DNA of 64,000 nt, from contig NZ_CP107546.1 of the NCBI RefSeq assembly GCF_025836995.1, forward strand, positions 3,307,691-3,371,690, given 5' to 3'. The notes below the pieces were generated by a model, which saw only the letters and a program-made list of their open reading frames with translations, was not told the origin of the DNA and ran no database searches. The translations under genes and the position numbers were made by a program. The first letter of the stretch is position 1. The number at the start of each line of letters is the position of its first letter. Shown one piece after another: positions 43,348 to 52,433 of this stretch. The DNA is from Microbacterium sp. M28. Its GTDB lineage: Bacteria > Actinomycetota > Actinomycetes > Actinomycetales > Microbacteriaceae.

Positions 43348-44775
43348 TCAGCCCCGACTCGCCCACCAGTCGCGCAGGCGTTGCTCCGCGGCATCCGGCC
43401 CGAGCACGCCCTCGTCGAGGCGCAGGTCGAGCAGGAACCGGTAGGCCTCGCCGACTTCGCGACCCGGCGCGATGCCGAGGATCTCCTGGATCCGGTTGCC
43501 GTCGAGCTCCGGACGGATCGAGTCGAGCTCCTCCTGCTCGCGCAAGGCCGCGATCCGCGACTCGATGTCGTCGTAGGCACTGGCGAGACGCGTGGCCTTG
43601 CGGCGATTGCGCGTGGTGACGTCGGCGCGGGTGAGGATGTGCAGACGCTCGAGCAAGTCGCCGGCGTCGCGCACGTAGCGGCGCACCGCACTGTCGGTCC
43701 AGGTGCCCTCGGCGTAGCCGAAGAAGCGCAGGTGCAGCTCGATCAGCTTCGCGACGGCATCCGTCGTCTCGCCGTCGAAGCGCAGGGACTGCAGGCGCTT
43801 GCGGGCCATGCGCGAACCGACCACGTCATGGTGGTGGAAGGTGACGGCTCCGCCCGGCTCGAGCTTGCGGGTGCGGGGCTTGCCGATGTCGTGCAGCAGC
43901 GCCGCGATCCGAAGGGCGACGTCCGGTTCGGCGCCCGGATGCCGGGAGTGCTCGAGCTCGATCGCCTGCTGCAGCACCGTCAGCGAGTGCTCGTAGACGT
44001 CCTTGTGGTGGTGGTGCTCGTCGACCTCGAGTCGCAGCGCGCTGACCTCGGGGAGGAACTCCTCGATCAGTCCGGAGTCGACGAGGACGCGGATGCCGCG
44101 GGACGGGTCGTCCGTCTGCATGAGGCGGATGAGTTCGCCCTGAACGCGCTCGGGGCTCACGATCTTGAGGGTTTCGCGAAGCTCGGAGATCGCGTCCAGC
44201 GTGGCGTCGTCGATCGCGAAGCCGAGCTGGGCGCTGAAGCGCGCCGCCCGCAGCATCCGCAGCGGATCGTCGCCGAAGCTCACCTTCGGGTCGGCGGGTG
44301 TGCGCAGGATGCCGGCGATGAGGTCCTCCACGCCGCCGGTCGGGTCGATGAGCTTGACCGCCGGCACCTGCAGCGCCATGGCGTTGACGGTGAAGTCGCG
44401 CCGGGCGAGGTCGCCGTCGATCGTGTCGCCGAACTCCACCGTGGGCTTGCGGGTGACGCCGTCGTAGCTGTCGGCGCGATAGGTCGTGATCTCGACCTGC
44501 TCGCCCTGGACGCGGGCGCCGATCGTGCCGAACGCGCGACCGATGTCCCAGTGGGCGGTCGCGATCGGCTTCACGATCGCGAGGATCTGATCCGGCGACG
44601 CATCGGTCGTGAAGTCGAGGTCGTGCGTCGGGCGCCCGATCAGCGCGTCGCGGACCGGTCCCCCGACGACGGCGAGTTCGAATCCCTGCGCGGCGAACGC
44701 ATCGGCCAGGGTGCGGACGACCGGGTCGGCGGCGAGCGCACCGAGTCGAGCGAGGCCATCGGCCATATTGAGCAT
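43348..44775 (-). CDS. pcnA: CCA tRNA nucleotidyltransferase
   Basis: The 475-residue enzyme adds or repairs the 3'-CCA end of tRNAs. It has the class II polymerase motif VVGGPVRDALIGR with the metal-binding DLD at 52-54, RRDFTVNAMAL, the DPLRMLRAARFSAQLGF helix and a C-terminal HD domain (IAALLHDIGKP, HHHDVVGSRMA). It is the pcnA gene of the actinobacterial origin flank. A TACCCT -10 box (44788-44783) stands 7 nt before ATG 44775, so a leaderless message starting there is favoured over ATG 44766. Confidence 0.95.
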   Translation of the reverse strand: MLNMADGLARLGALAADPVVRTLADAFAAQGFELAVVGGPVRDALIGRPTHDLDFTTDASPDQILAIVKPIATAHWDIGRAFGTIGARVQGEQVEITTYRADSYDGVTRKPTVEFGDTIDGDLARRDFTVNAMALQVPAVKLIDPTGGVEDLIAGILRTPADPKVSFGDDPLRMLRAARFSAQLGFAIDDATLDAISELRETLKIVSPERVQGELIRLMQTDDPSRGIRVLVDSGLIEEFLPEVSALRLEVDEHHHHKDVYEHSLTVLQQAIELEHSRHPGAEPDVALRIAALLHDIGKPRTRKLEPGGAVTFHHHDVVGSRMARKRLQSLRFDGETTDAVAKLIELHLRFFGYAEGTWTDSAVRRYVRDAGDLLERLHILTRADVTTRNRRKATRLASAYDDIESRIAALREQEELDSIRPELDGNRIQEILGIAPGREVGEAYRFLLDLRLDEGVLGPDAAEQRLRDWWASRG

Positions 44776-44936
44776 GGGTTCCAGGGTACCGGGCGCCTCT
44801 GGGTCTCTTACGTCCTCACCTCAGCGTCGAGACCCCGTCGGCGTTGCGAGACCCCGTCTGAATTACGTGAATACGACGGGGCTTCGCAATTGCGGAGAGG
44901 TTTCGACGACGCGGGGCGGCTCAGCCGACGCGGGGC
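44776..44936. repeat. Intergenic repeat with direct and inverted copies
   Basis: CGAGACCCCGTC occurs directly repeated at 44828-44839 and 44847-44858. The second copy (44846-44858) faces GACGGGGCTTCGC (44875-44887), giving a 13-bp stem with two mismatches around TGAATTACGTGAATAC. It lies downstream of the small membrane protein gene and upstream of pcnA, and may form a terminator for the former. Confidence 0.6.
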
Positions 44937-44974
44937 GGATCAGCCGGCGTTGTTCGGATCAGCCGGCGTTGTTC
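44937..44974. repeat. 19-bp tandem duplication over a stop codon
   Basis: GGATCAGCCGGCGTTGTTC is present twice in a row (44937-44955, 44956-44974). The second copy contains the TGA of the small membrane protein gene, so the last codons were duplicated into the downstream spacer. Confidence 0.8.
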
Positions 44975-45273
44975 GGATCGCCGGGCGCCGGGCCCGGCGG
45001 CACGCCGAGGTCGCGCAGCTCCTGGGTGTGCCGGCGCATCATCGACAGCAGCGACGAGCTGAGCACGATCCCGCCGGCGACCGCGATGGCGATCAGGATC
45101 CAGATGCCCTGCTCGGGGTCGACGAGCTCGAAGCCGTACACGAGGACGGTGGCTGCGAGCAGCGCGAGCCCCTCGATGAGCGCGAACACGAGAAAGAACC
45201 GGGTCTGCCGCCGCCGCTGCTCGTCGCGCAGCGCGACGACACGAGGATCATCCCATCCACCGTCGAAGGTCAT
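44959..45273 (-). CDS. Small two-helix membrane protein
   Basis: The 104-residue protein has a charged N-terminus (PRVVALRDEQRRRQTR), two membrane helices (FFLVFALIEGLALLAATVLVYGF, about 26-48; GIWILIAIAVAGGIVLSSSLL, about 56-76) and a short cytoplasmic tail. It is unrecognised. A TAGCCT -10 box (45285-45280) is 6 nt before ATG 45273, consistent with a leaderless message. Confidence 0.65.
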   Translation of the reverse strand: MTFDGGWDDPRVVALRDEQRRRQTRFFLVFALIEGLALLAATVLVYGFELVDPEQGIWILIAIAVAGGIVLSSSLLSMMRRHTQELRDLGVPPGPAPGDPNNAG

Positions 45274-45291
45274 GCCGTCAGGCTACCGTCG

Positions 45292-45735
45292 TCACGGCAT
45301 CCGGATCTGGTAGTGGATGAAGCCGCTACGGTCCGCGACCCGGTCGTACAGCCGGCGGGCGGTGGCGTTGCTCTCGGCCGTCAGCCAGTAGACCTTGGCG
45401 CTGCCATTGCGCTCAGCCCACGCCCTGACGTGTGCGATGAGCGCCTCGCCGGCTCCGGCGCCACGGGCATCCGGCGCGACGAAGAGGTCCTCGAGGTAGC
45501 AGTAGTCCGACCGCGTCCAGGTCGCTGGGTGCGTGAGCCAATGCACGAGACCGATGGCATGGCCGTCGTCGTCGCGGGCGAGGGCGCCGTGCAGTTCGGC
45601 ATCCGCGGTGAGTCGGTCGAACGTCGCGGCCGTTGTCGCCTGATCGATCTCGGACTCGTAGAACGTCAGATAGCCGTGCCAGAGCTCCAGCCAATCGGGG
45701 CGGTCCTGCGGCTGAAGCGGAGTGATCTCGACCAT
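45292..45735 (-). CDS. GNAT-family N-acetyltransferase
   Basis: The 147-residue protein has the acetyl-CoA-binding core YLEDLFVAPDARGAGAGEALIAHV (RGAGAG loop) and the later ESNATARRLYDRVADRSGFIHYQIR, so the full GNAT fold is present. The substrate is unknown. A TAGCGT -10 box (45747-45742) lies 6 nt before ATG 45735 and no ribosome site is seen, so it is likely leaderless. It is separated by short gaps from its neighbours and need not be in an operon with them. Confidence 0.85.
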   Translation of the reverse strand: MVEITPLQPQDRPDWLELWHGYLTFYESEIDQATTAATFDRLTADAELHGALARDDDGHAIGLVHWLTHPATWTRSDYCYLEDLFVAPDARGAGAGEALIAHVRAWAERNGSAKVYWLTAESNATARRLYDRVADRSGFIHYQIRMP

Positions 45736-45766
45736 CCCGCCACGCTAGCGCGTTCGGCTCGGGGGC

Positions 45767-46822
45767 TCAGACCGGATCGCCTTGCACCGGTCCCTCCGTG
45801 TTCGGCTTCCAGCCGAGCGCCGGCGCGACGTGCTCGGCGAACGCCTGCAGCACGTGCAGGTTGTACTCCGGTCCGAGCTGATTCGGGATGGTGAGCATGA
45901 GCGTGTCGGCGGCCATCACGGCCTCGTCCTGCTTCAACTGCGAGATCAGCACGTCGGGCTCGGCGGCGTAGGTCTTGCCGAAGGTCGAGCGCATCCCGTC
46001 GATGATGCCGATCTGGTCGTCGCCGTCCTCGCTGCGGAGGCCGAAGTACGCCCTGTCCATGTCGCTCACCAGCGGGAACACGCTGCGACTGACCGACACC
46101 CGCGGGCTCCCGGTGTGCCCGGCCTCCTTGTAGGCGGCGCGGAACAGATCGATCTGCTCGCGCTGGAGCTCATGGAACGGCTGCCCTGTGGCCTCGGTGA
46201 GCAGGGTCGAGCTCATCATGTTGAGGCCCTTGCGCCCGGTGTCCTCCGCCGTCGCACGTGAGCCCGCTCCCCACCAGATGTGGTCGCGCAGGGTCGGCGA
46301 CTGCGGTTCGATCGCGAGGTAGCGTCCCTCGCCGACCATCCGCGGATCGCCTGGTGCAATGCGCTCCCCGTCGATCGCCCGCAGGAACAGGTCGAACTTG
46401 TCGCGCGCCAGGATGCTGCCGCGTTCGCGGTCCTCCTCGTCGACGAATCCGAAGGTCTCGTATCCGCGCAGCGCCGTCTCGGGTGACCCTCGGCTCACAC
46501 CGAGCGCGATGCGCCCGTCGGCGATGTAGTCGAGCGCGGCCGCCTCCTCCGCGAACTGGAAGGGGTTCTCGTATCGCATGTCGATGACGCCGGTGCCGAC
46601 CTCGATGCGCTTCGTGCGCGCGGCCATCGCCGACAGCAGGGGCATCGGAGACGCCGCTTGGCGCGCCCAGTGGTGCACGCGCACGTATGCGCCATTCACT
46701 CCGAGCTCATCGGCGCCCTCGGCGATCTCGATGGTCTGACGCAGCATGTCTCCTGCGGTCCGCGTCGACGAACCGGGGACGTCGGCGTAGTGGCCGAACG
46801 AGAGGAATCCGAAAGCCTTCAT
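45767..46822 (-). CDS. LLM-class flavin-dependent oxidoreductase
   Basis: The 351-residue protein has a luciferase-like TIM barrel: FGFLSFGHYADVPGS, VHHWARQAASPMPLLSAMAARTKRIEVGTGVIDMRYENPFQFAEEAAALDYI in outline, and RIALGVSRGSPE. Members use reduced FMN or F420 to oxidise diverse substrates. Actinobacteria often use F420, but the cofactor cannot be told from the sequence here. It is soluble. The start at ATG 46822 has no strong ribosome site. Confidence 0.88.
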   Translation of the reverse strand: MKAFGFLSFGHYADVPGSSTRTAGDMLRQTIEIAEGADELGVNGAYVRVHHWARQAASPMPLLSAMAARTKRIEVGTGVIDMRYENPFQFAEEAAALDYIADGRIALGVSRGSPETALRGYETFGFVDEEDRERGSILARDKFDLFLRAIDGERIAPGDPRMVGEGRYLAIEPQSPTLRDHIWWGAGSRATAEDTGRKGLNMMSSTLLTEATGQPFHELQREQIDLFRAAYKEAGHTGSPRVSVSRSVFPLVSDMDRAYFGLRSEDGDDQIGIIDGMRSTFGKTYAAEPDVLISQLKQDEAVMAADTLMLTIPNQLGPEYNLHVLQAFAEHVAPALGWKPNTEGPVQGDPV

Positions 46823-46888
46823 GATTCATTCGAACGCATGAACCGGGCGACCTATTCCGCGGACCCTTTCCGCAGACCCGGGGACGGA

Positions 46889-46957
46889 TGCACGACGCGG
46901 GAACGGATGCACGACGGATTCGCCGAATTCACCGTGCATCCGTTCCCGAGTCGTGCA
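46889..46957. repeat. 25-bp inverted repeat with 19-nt loop
   Basis: Arms 46889-46913 and 46933-46957 pair at 24 of 25 positions (inner stem CGGGAACGGATGCACG). The outer part is also a direct repeat: ACGGATGCACGACG at 46884-46897 and 46903-46916. It sits between two leftward genes, downstream of the methyltransferase, and may act as its terminator, although no T-run follows. Confidence 0.8.
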
Positions 46958-46987
46958 GGTGTACCCACAAGCACGCCCGCGGGCCCA

Positions 46988-48499
46988 TCACGGCGCCGCC
47001 AGCAGCAACCCGTCGAAGACGAGCTGTCGGACGCGCGGTTCCAGGTCGGCCCAGAGCTCGGCCAGCGGCACCTCGAACAGATCGGCCAGCGCCCCGACGA
47101 TCTGCGCGACCGTGAGGTCGCCGTCGCACGCACCCACGAACGCGGCGAGCGCCGAGTCCACGCCGATCGTCCGGCCGAAACCGCCGCCCTGGCGCAGCTC
47201 GATCACGCTGGGGTCGTCGTTTCCGGGCATGAGGTGGCGGGCTTCGGTGACATCTCCGGCGACGAAGAGGGTCTGCGGGATGCCGTCGGCGAGAAGGTCG
47301 TGCGCTGCGAGACCGGACTGCAGCGCCCGTCCCGGCTGCGAGAGCGGCTGCGTGATCCGTTCGAATCGCTGCAGCGGCTCGGCATCCGCTCGCCCCCGGC
47401 GCAGCAGGACGTACCCGAACCCGATGGCCGTCACGTCCCGCGCGGCGAAGTCGTCCAACCAGGCCTCCAGCAGCGGTGTGAACGCGGCATCCCGCGGCGT
47501 CGTTCCGCCGTCGCGGATCCACAACTCGGCGTAGGCGAGTGGCGAGAGCTCCTCGCGCTCGATCACCCAGGCGTCCAGGCCTTCGGGGATCCACGAACGC
47601 ATCCGGTCCATACCGGCGGCTCCGCCGCGGGACTCCCAGTTGCCCAGCAGTTGCGCGATCCCGCCGGGAGTCAGGTGATCGGGCACGCTGCGCAGGAACT
47701 GCTCGACGAGCGCGTCGCCGACCAGACCGCCGTCGCGGTACTCGTACGCCGGCACGTCATCGCCGCGCGGCGTGATGACGAAGGGCGGGTTCGACACCAC
47801 GAGATCGAACGCCTCGCCCGCGACGGGTTCGAACATGCTCCCGTGCCGGAACTCGATGTTCGTCACGCCGTTGAGAAGCGCGTTCAGCTCCCCGAAGGCG
47901 AGCGCTCGGTCGGAGATGTCCGTCGCGACGACCGCGCCGGCGTGCCGCGAGACCAGAAGCGCCTGGATGCCGCAGCCGGTGCCGAGGTCGAGTGCACGGC
48001 TCACGGGCTGCGGGACGACGAGCTCGGCGAGCGTCCGGGACGCCCCACCGACGCCGAGGACGTGGTCGGCGGGGAGCGCCGACCCCAGTGCCACCTCGTC
48101 GAGATCGCTCGCGATCCACCACTCCCCGATCCCGTCGGCGTCGACGAAGGACTGCGGGCGCAGGAGCACCGTCGGACGGACGGCGGATACCTCGGCATCC
48201 CTGACCCCCAGCCCGAGGGCGACGACGCCATCCACCCCGACGCGCGGCAGCGCAGCCGACATGTCTGCCTCGGGTTGCGGGAGACCCAGGACGAAGAAGC
48301 GTCCCAGGGTCGCCAGGGGCGACCGGTCGTCCTCGATCGCCCGCAGGATCGGCGTGCGCATTCCGCGCCCGAGCGCGTCATCGGCCTCCTCGCCCCACAG
48401 TCGCCGCAGCGGCTCCGAGCGGAAGTCGGCGGCATCGAGATCGGCGGCGAGCGCCGAAGCATGCAGCGGATGCGGGGTGATGGCGGGGGTGTCGGACAC
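46988..48499 (-). CDS. Class I SAM-dependent methyltransferase with NPPF motif
   Basis: The 503-residue protein has an N-terminal helical domain of about 150 residues (SEPLRRLWGEEADDALGRGM). A Rossmann methyltransferase follows with motif I ALDLGTGCGIQALLVSRHA and the VVSNPPFVI motif (about 237), typical of enzymes that methylate an amino group of nucleic acid or glutamine (RlmG/RsmC/PrmC-like). The C-terminal 130-residue domain (LTVAQIVGALADLFEVPLAELW) looks like a winged helix. GTG 48499 stands 7 nt after a TAGAGT -10 box (48512-48507), so it is taken as a leaderless start; GTG 48508 is the alternative. The target is unknown. Confidence 0.82.
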   Translation of the reverse strand: MSDTPAITPHPLHASALAADLDAADFRSEPLRRLWGEEADDALGRGMRTPILRAIEDDRSPLATLGRFFVLGLPQPEADMSAALPRVGVDGVVALGLGVRDAEVSAVRPTVLLRPQSFVDADGIGEWWIASDLDEVALGSALPADHVLGVGGASRTLAELVVPQPVSRALDLGTGCGIQALLVSRHAGAVVATDISDRALAFGELNALLNGVTNIEFRHGSMFEPVAGEAFDLVVSNPPFVITPRGDDVPAYEYRDGGLVGDALVEQFLRSVPDHLTPGGIAQLLGNWESRGGAAGMDRMRSWIPEGLDAWVIEREELSPLAYAELWIRDGGTTPRDAAFTPLLEAWLDDFAARDVTAIGFGYVLLRRGRADAEPLQRFERITQPLSQPGRALQSGLAAHDLLADGIPQTLFVAGDVTEARHLMPGNDDPSVIELRQGGGFGRTIGVDSALAAFVGACDGDLTVAQIVGALADLFEVPLAELWADLEPRVRQLVFDGLLLAAP

Positions 48500-48604
48500 G
48501 GCCGTCACTCTACGCGCCTTCAGGGTTCGGATCGGCGTCCCGCCTAGAATCACAGGGTCCGCACTCACGAACCGCTCGCCGCGTTCGAGGAAGACCCCGA
48601 GACC

Positions 48605-50758
48605 GTGATCATCCCCCGTACAGCTCAGCGCGCGCACCGGCGTCCCGTCGCCCGCGCCGTCGCTGCGCTCACCCTCACAGCCTCGGCGATCGTTCTCGGC
48701 GTCTTCGGCGCCGCCACCCCGGCCGTCGCCGATCCGACCGAGGATCCGTCGGATCCGACGACGGACGGCTCGGTCGCCCTTGAGGTGTCGCTGGGAACGC
48801 ACGGGGCGATCCCCGCGGGTTCCCCGATCTCCGGAACGGTCACGGTCGACAACGGCACCGGTGAGTCCGTCGGCGAGGCGCGCGTCGAACTCGAGATCGA
48901 TCCGACACCGCTCGCGGATTCCTCCGCCGTGTCGGCCTGGCTGGGCTCGGGTGCGGGTGCGGATGCGTTGACCCCGCTGTTCTCGGCCCCGACCGCGGCC
49001 GTGCCGGCGGGAGGAGATCTCGACACGCCGATCGCCGCGACGAGCGACCTGGTGCAGCAGCTGCCGCCCGGCGTGTATGCCGTCAACGCCTCGTTCTCCG
49101 CCCCCGCAGGCGGTCAGGATGCTGAGGCCGACGACACGAGCGCGCGCACGGTCCTCACCGTGCGACCTGCCGCGACCGCTCAGGTGAGCGTGGTGGTCCC
49201 GATCACGGCGACTCCGGCATCCGGGGCTCTGCTCACCGCCGACGAGCTGTCCGAGCTCACCGGCACGGACGGCGCGCTCACCGCGCAGCTCGACGGAGTG
49301 ACCGGCAGCATGGTGATCCTCGCCGTCGACCCCGCCATCCCCGCCGCGATCCGGGTGCTGGGTGAATCCGCACCTGCCGCAGCCGTCGCGTGGCTCGATC
49401 GGCTCGAAGCCCTGCCGAACGAGACGTTCGCGCTGCAGTTCGGCGACGCCGACCTCGCCACCCAGGCGCACGCCGGTCTGGGCGCGGCGCTCGCCCCGAC
49501 GACGCTGGACCCGTTCATGACCGCCGCGGACTTCCCCGCGGACGAATCGCCCACGCCGACTCCCGCACCCTCCTCCTCGGCTTCGCCGACGCCGTCCCCG
49601 ACGCCGAGCGACACCGTGGAGCTCCCCGACCTGGCAGAGCTCACCGCGCTCCGCGGCGAGCTCACCGGCATCGTGTGGCCGCGCGGAGACGTCGCCACCG
49701 ACGACCTCGCGACCTTCGACGTGTACCTCGGGGAACCGGCGACGACGATCGTGCCTTCCACGTCCGTGGCCGAGCCCGTTGCTTCCGGCCACGCGGTCGT
49801 CGGCGGCTCCTCCGTACTCGTGAGCGACACCGAGGCATCCGCGATCCTGTCCGCAGCCGCCGCCGAGCCGGACGAGGCCCTCCGCGAGTCGCTGCTCGCT
49901 CAGGCGAATGCAGAACTGTCGTTCTCCGGCGCACCGGCGTCCGGCATCCTCATCGGACTGGAGCGTGACGAGGCACGGACCGCGGATGCTCTGCGTGATG
50001 TCCTGCAGACCAGCGGCGCCGCACCGCTCCGGTCCCTGCGGGGCACGACCCCCGGCGCCGTCACGCTCGCGAGCGAGCCCGATGCGGTGCGGGCGACGAA
50101 GCTCACGACGCTGCTCGCCGACGAGGACGCCCTCGAGGCGTTCGGCTCGATCCTCGACGATCCGCAGGTGCTGCTGGCGCCCGAGCGGATCCGATTGATG
50201 CGGGTGATCGCGGTCGGGCTCGACGATTCCGCGTTCGAGACCGGCTACGCGGATCTCCGCGCCGCGACCGTCACGACCCTCGGATCCGTCGGCGTGCAGG
50301 AACCCGCGCCGATCCAGCTCATCAGCGCGAACGTCGACCTTCCGGTGTGGATCCGCAACGACCTGCCGTGGCCGGTGAATCTCATGCTGAGGGTCGATCC
50401 CTCCGACTCCCGTGTCGCGATCGAGCCGTACACCCAGGTGCAGGCGCAGGCGAACACGAACACGCGCGTGCTGATCCCGGTGCAGTCGCGCGTCGCCAGC
50501 GGCGAGCTCGACGTGACGTTCACGCTCAGCAGCCCGACCGGTGTGCCGATCGGCTCTCCCGAGACTGCCGAGGTGACGGTGCGGGCCGAGTGGGAGAACA
50601 TCGGCCTCGGCATCCTGGGCTCTCTGATCGTCCTGCTGCTGGCGTTCGGCATCGTGCGCACCGTCCTGCGGCGTCGTCGCGATCGCGCGGTGGCGGCGGA
50701 GGACGCCGACGCCACGGCATCCTCCGCCGCCACCGCCTCCGACGAAGGAGATCGATGA
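48605..50758 (+). CDS. DUF6049-family secreted/membrane protein preceding murJ
   Basis: The 717-residue protein has a signal peptide (ARAVAALTLTASAIVLGVF, cleavage near AVA). A large outside part is built of beta domains, and a linker Pro/Ser/Thr stretch lies near 312-336. One C-terminal membrane helix (IGLGILGSLIVLLLAFGIV, about 673-691) is followed by a short basic cytoplasmic tail. It matches by position and design the mycobacterial Rv3909-type proteins encoded just upstream of mviN/murJ. The coupling to murJ (ATGA overlap) suggests a role in cell-wall precursor export or wall assembly. A TAGAAT -10 box at 48545 gives a 48-nt leader to GTG 48605. Confidence 0.82.
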   Translation: MIIPRTAQRAHRRPVARAVAALTLTASAIVLGVFGAATPAVADPTEDPSDPTTDGSVALEVSLGTHGAIPAGSPISGTVTVDNGTGESVGEARVELEIDPTPLADSSAVSAWLGSGAGADALTPLFSAPTAAVPAGGDLDTPIAATSDLVQQLPPGVYAVNASFSAPAGGQDAEADDTSARTVLTVRPAATAQVSVVVPITATPASGALLTADELSELTGTDGALTAQLDGVTGSMVILAVDPAIPAAIRVLGESAPAAAVAWLDRLEALPNETFALQFGDADLATQAHAGLGAALAPTTLDPFMTAADFPADESPTPTPAPSSSASPTPSPTPSDTVELPDLAELTALRGELTGIVWPRGDVATDDLATFDVYLGEPATTIVPSTSVAEPVASGHAVVGGSSVLVSDTEASAILSAAAAEPDEALRESLLAQANAELSFSGAPASGILIGLERDEARTADALRDVLQTSGAAPLRSLRGTTPGAVTLASEPDAVRATKLTTLLADEDALEAFGSILDDPQVLLAPERIRLMRVIAVGLDDSAFETGYADLRAATVTTLGSVGVQEPAPIQLISANVDLPVWIRNDLPWPVNLMLRVDPSDSRVAIEPYTQVQAQANTNTRVLIPVQSRVASGELDVTFTLSSPTGVPIGSPETAEVTVRAEWENIGLGILGSLIVLLLAFGIVRTVLRRRRDRAVAAEDADATASSAATASDEGDR

Positions 50759-52371
50759 CCAGCCTCGGCCGGGCCAGTGCGCTGCTGGGCGCGGGAACAC
50801 TCGTCTCCCGCCTGACCGGGCTGCTGCGCACGATCGTGCTCGTCGGCGTCGTCGGGTCTGTCGGCTCGAAGGCAGCGGACGCGTTCGCGGTCGCCAACCA
50901 GCTTCCCAACAGCGTGTTCAACCTCATCTCGGTCGGCGTTCTGACGGCCGTGATCGTGCCGCAGATCGTGAAGGCGAGCAAGGACGCCGACGGGGGGAAT
51001 GCGTTCATCTCGAAGCTGTTCACCCTCGGGACGGTCGTCCTGGTCATCGCCACAGCCGCGGCGATGGTCGCAGCGCCCTGGCTGGTGACCCTGCAGCTCA
51101 AGGCGTACAACGTCGAGCAGCTCGCCCTCGCGACGGCGTTCGCGTACTGGTGCCTGCCCCAGATCCTGTTCTACGGGCTGTACGCCCTGGTCGGCGAGAC
51201 CCTCAACGCGAAACGCATCTTCGGCCCGTTCACGTGGGCACCGGTCGCGAACAACATCATCTCGATCATCGGCTTCCTGCTCATCGGCGCCCTCTTCGGC
51301 AGCGACCTCGTGACCGTCGCGGACTGGACGCCCGACATGATCGCCTGGCTCGGTGGGACGGCGACCGCCGGCATCATGGTGCAGGCCGGCATCCTGCTGC
51401 TGTTCTGGCGAAGGACCGGACTCGCGCTCAAGGTCGACTTCCGCTGGCGCGGCGTCGGCCTCGGCAACGTCGGACGCATCGCCGGCTGGACGCTGCTGAT
51501 GGCGCTGTCGAGCATGGCGGCCGGTTTCTATCAGAACTGGGTGGTCAGCGAGGCTTCCGGGTACGGCGCCGGCGTGTTCGTGATGAACAACGCCTGGTTG
51601 ATCTTCATGCTGCCGTACTCGATCATCGTGCACTCGATCGGCACCCCGTACTTCACCCAACTGTCCGAGCACGCTGCCGCCGGACGCGACGACGACGTGC
51701 GAGGCGACATCTCCCGCAGCATCCGCACGCTCGGGTTCTTCCTGATGGGTGCGATGGCGGCCGTCGTCGCAGCGGCCGTGCCGGCCTCCCGGGTCTTCAC
51801 GAACTCCTCCTCGGATGCGGTGGATGCCGCCGTCGTCCTCGCCTGCTACCTCGTCGGACTGCTGCCGTTGGCCGTCCTGTTCATCATCCAGCGCACGTTC
51901 TACGCGTACGGCGACACCAGGACGCCGTTCTTCTTCACGCTCTTCCAGTGCGCGCTCGTGGCCATCACGGCGACGATCGCCTGGGGACTGTCCGCATCGG
52001 GCACGCTGCCGCTCACCCTGCTCGCCGCCGCGGTCGCGCTCGGCCAGTCGATCGCCGGCACGGTGCAGACGATCGTGGCGACGATCCTGCTGCGCCGCCG
52101 GCTCGGGTCTCTCGAAACGGGACGTTGGATGCTGTCACTCGGCCGGTTCACCCTCGCGGCGATCCCCGCAGGCGCCGCCGGCTGGGGCGTCTTCCTGCTG
52201 CTCGGCGGGGTGGACGGTTGGACCACCGCCGACAAGATCCTCGGCGTGCTGGGAGCGGGCATCATCACGGTCACGTCCGTCGCCGTCTACGTGGTCTTCC
52301 TGTGGGTGCTGCGGGCGCCGGAGCTGCAGGTCGCGAAGGGCGTCGTCCGACGCATCCTGCCTGGGCGTTGA
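50755..52371 (+). CDS. murJ: Lipid II flippase MurJ
   Basis: The 538-residue MOP-superfamily membrane protein with about 14 helices moves lipid II across the membrane for peptidoglycan synthesis. Signatures include RTIVLVGVVGSVGSKAADAFAVANQLPN and YWCLPQILFYGLYALVGETLNAKRIFGPF in outline, and FIIQRTFYAYGDTRTPFFFT. The start ATG 50755 (AAGGAG upstream) overlaps the DUF6049 stop. It ends soon after the last helix: the kinase-like C-terminal domain of mycobacterial MviN is absent. Confidence 0.94.
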   Translation: MTSLGRASALLGAGTLVSRLTGLLRTIVLVGVVGSVGSKAADAFAVANQLPNSVFNLISVGVLTAVIVPQIVKASKDADGGNAFISKLFTLGTVVLVIATAAAMVAAPWLVTLQLKAYNVEQLALATAFAYWCLPQILFYGLYALVGETLNAKRIFGPFTWAPVANNIISIIGFLLIGALFGSDLVTVADWTPDMIAWLGGTATAGIMVQAGILLLFWRRTGLALKVDFRWRGVGLGNVGRIAGWTLLMALSSMAAGFYQNWVVSEASGYGAGVFVMNNAWLIFMLPYSIIVHSIGTPYFTQLSEHAAAGRDDDVRGDISRSIRTLGFFLMGAMAAVVAAAVPASRVFTNSSSDAVDAAVVLACYLVGLLPLAVLFIIQRTFYAYGDTRTPFFFTLFQCALVAITATIAWGLSASGTLPLTLLAAAVALGQSIAGTVQTIVATILLRRRLGSLETGRWMLSLGRFTLAAIPAGAAGWGVFLLLGGVDGWTTADKILGVLGAGIITVTSVAVYVVFLWVLRAPELQVAKGVVRRILPGR

Positions 52372-52433
52372 GGCGCCCCTCGGGGAATGCCTCGCCGTTA
52401 CCATGGGTTGAAGCAGTGGAACGAGGAGAGCAT

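Noticed and set aside
46988..50800. Very long minus-strand frame continuing the methyltransferase across the DUF6049 gene
   Set aside because: It reads antisense through a gene with a signal peptide, membrane helix and proper codon bias; such long shadow frames are expected at this GC content. The methyltransferase begins at the leaderless GTG 48499.
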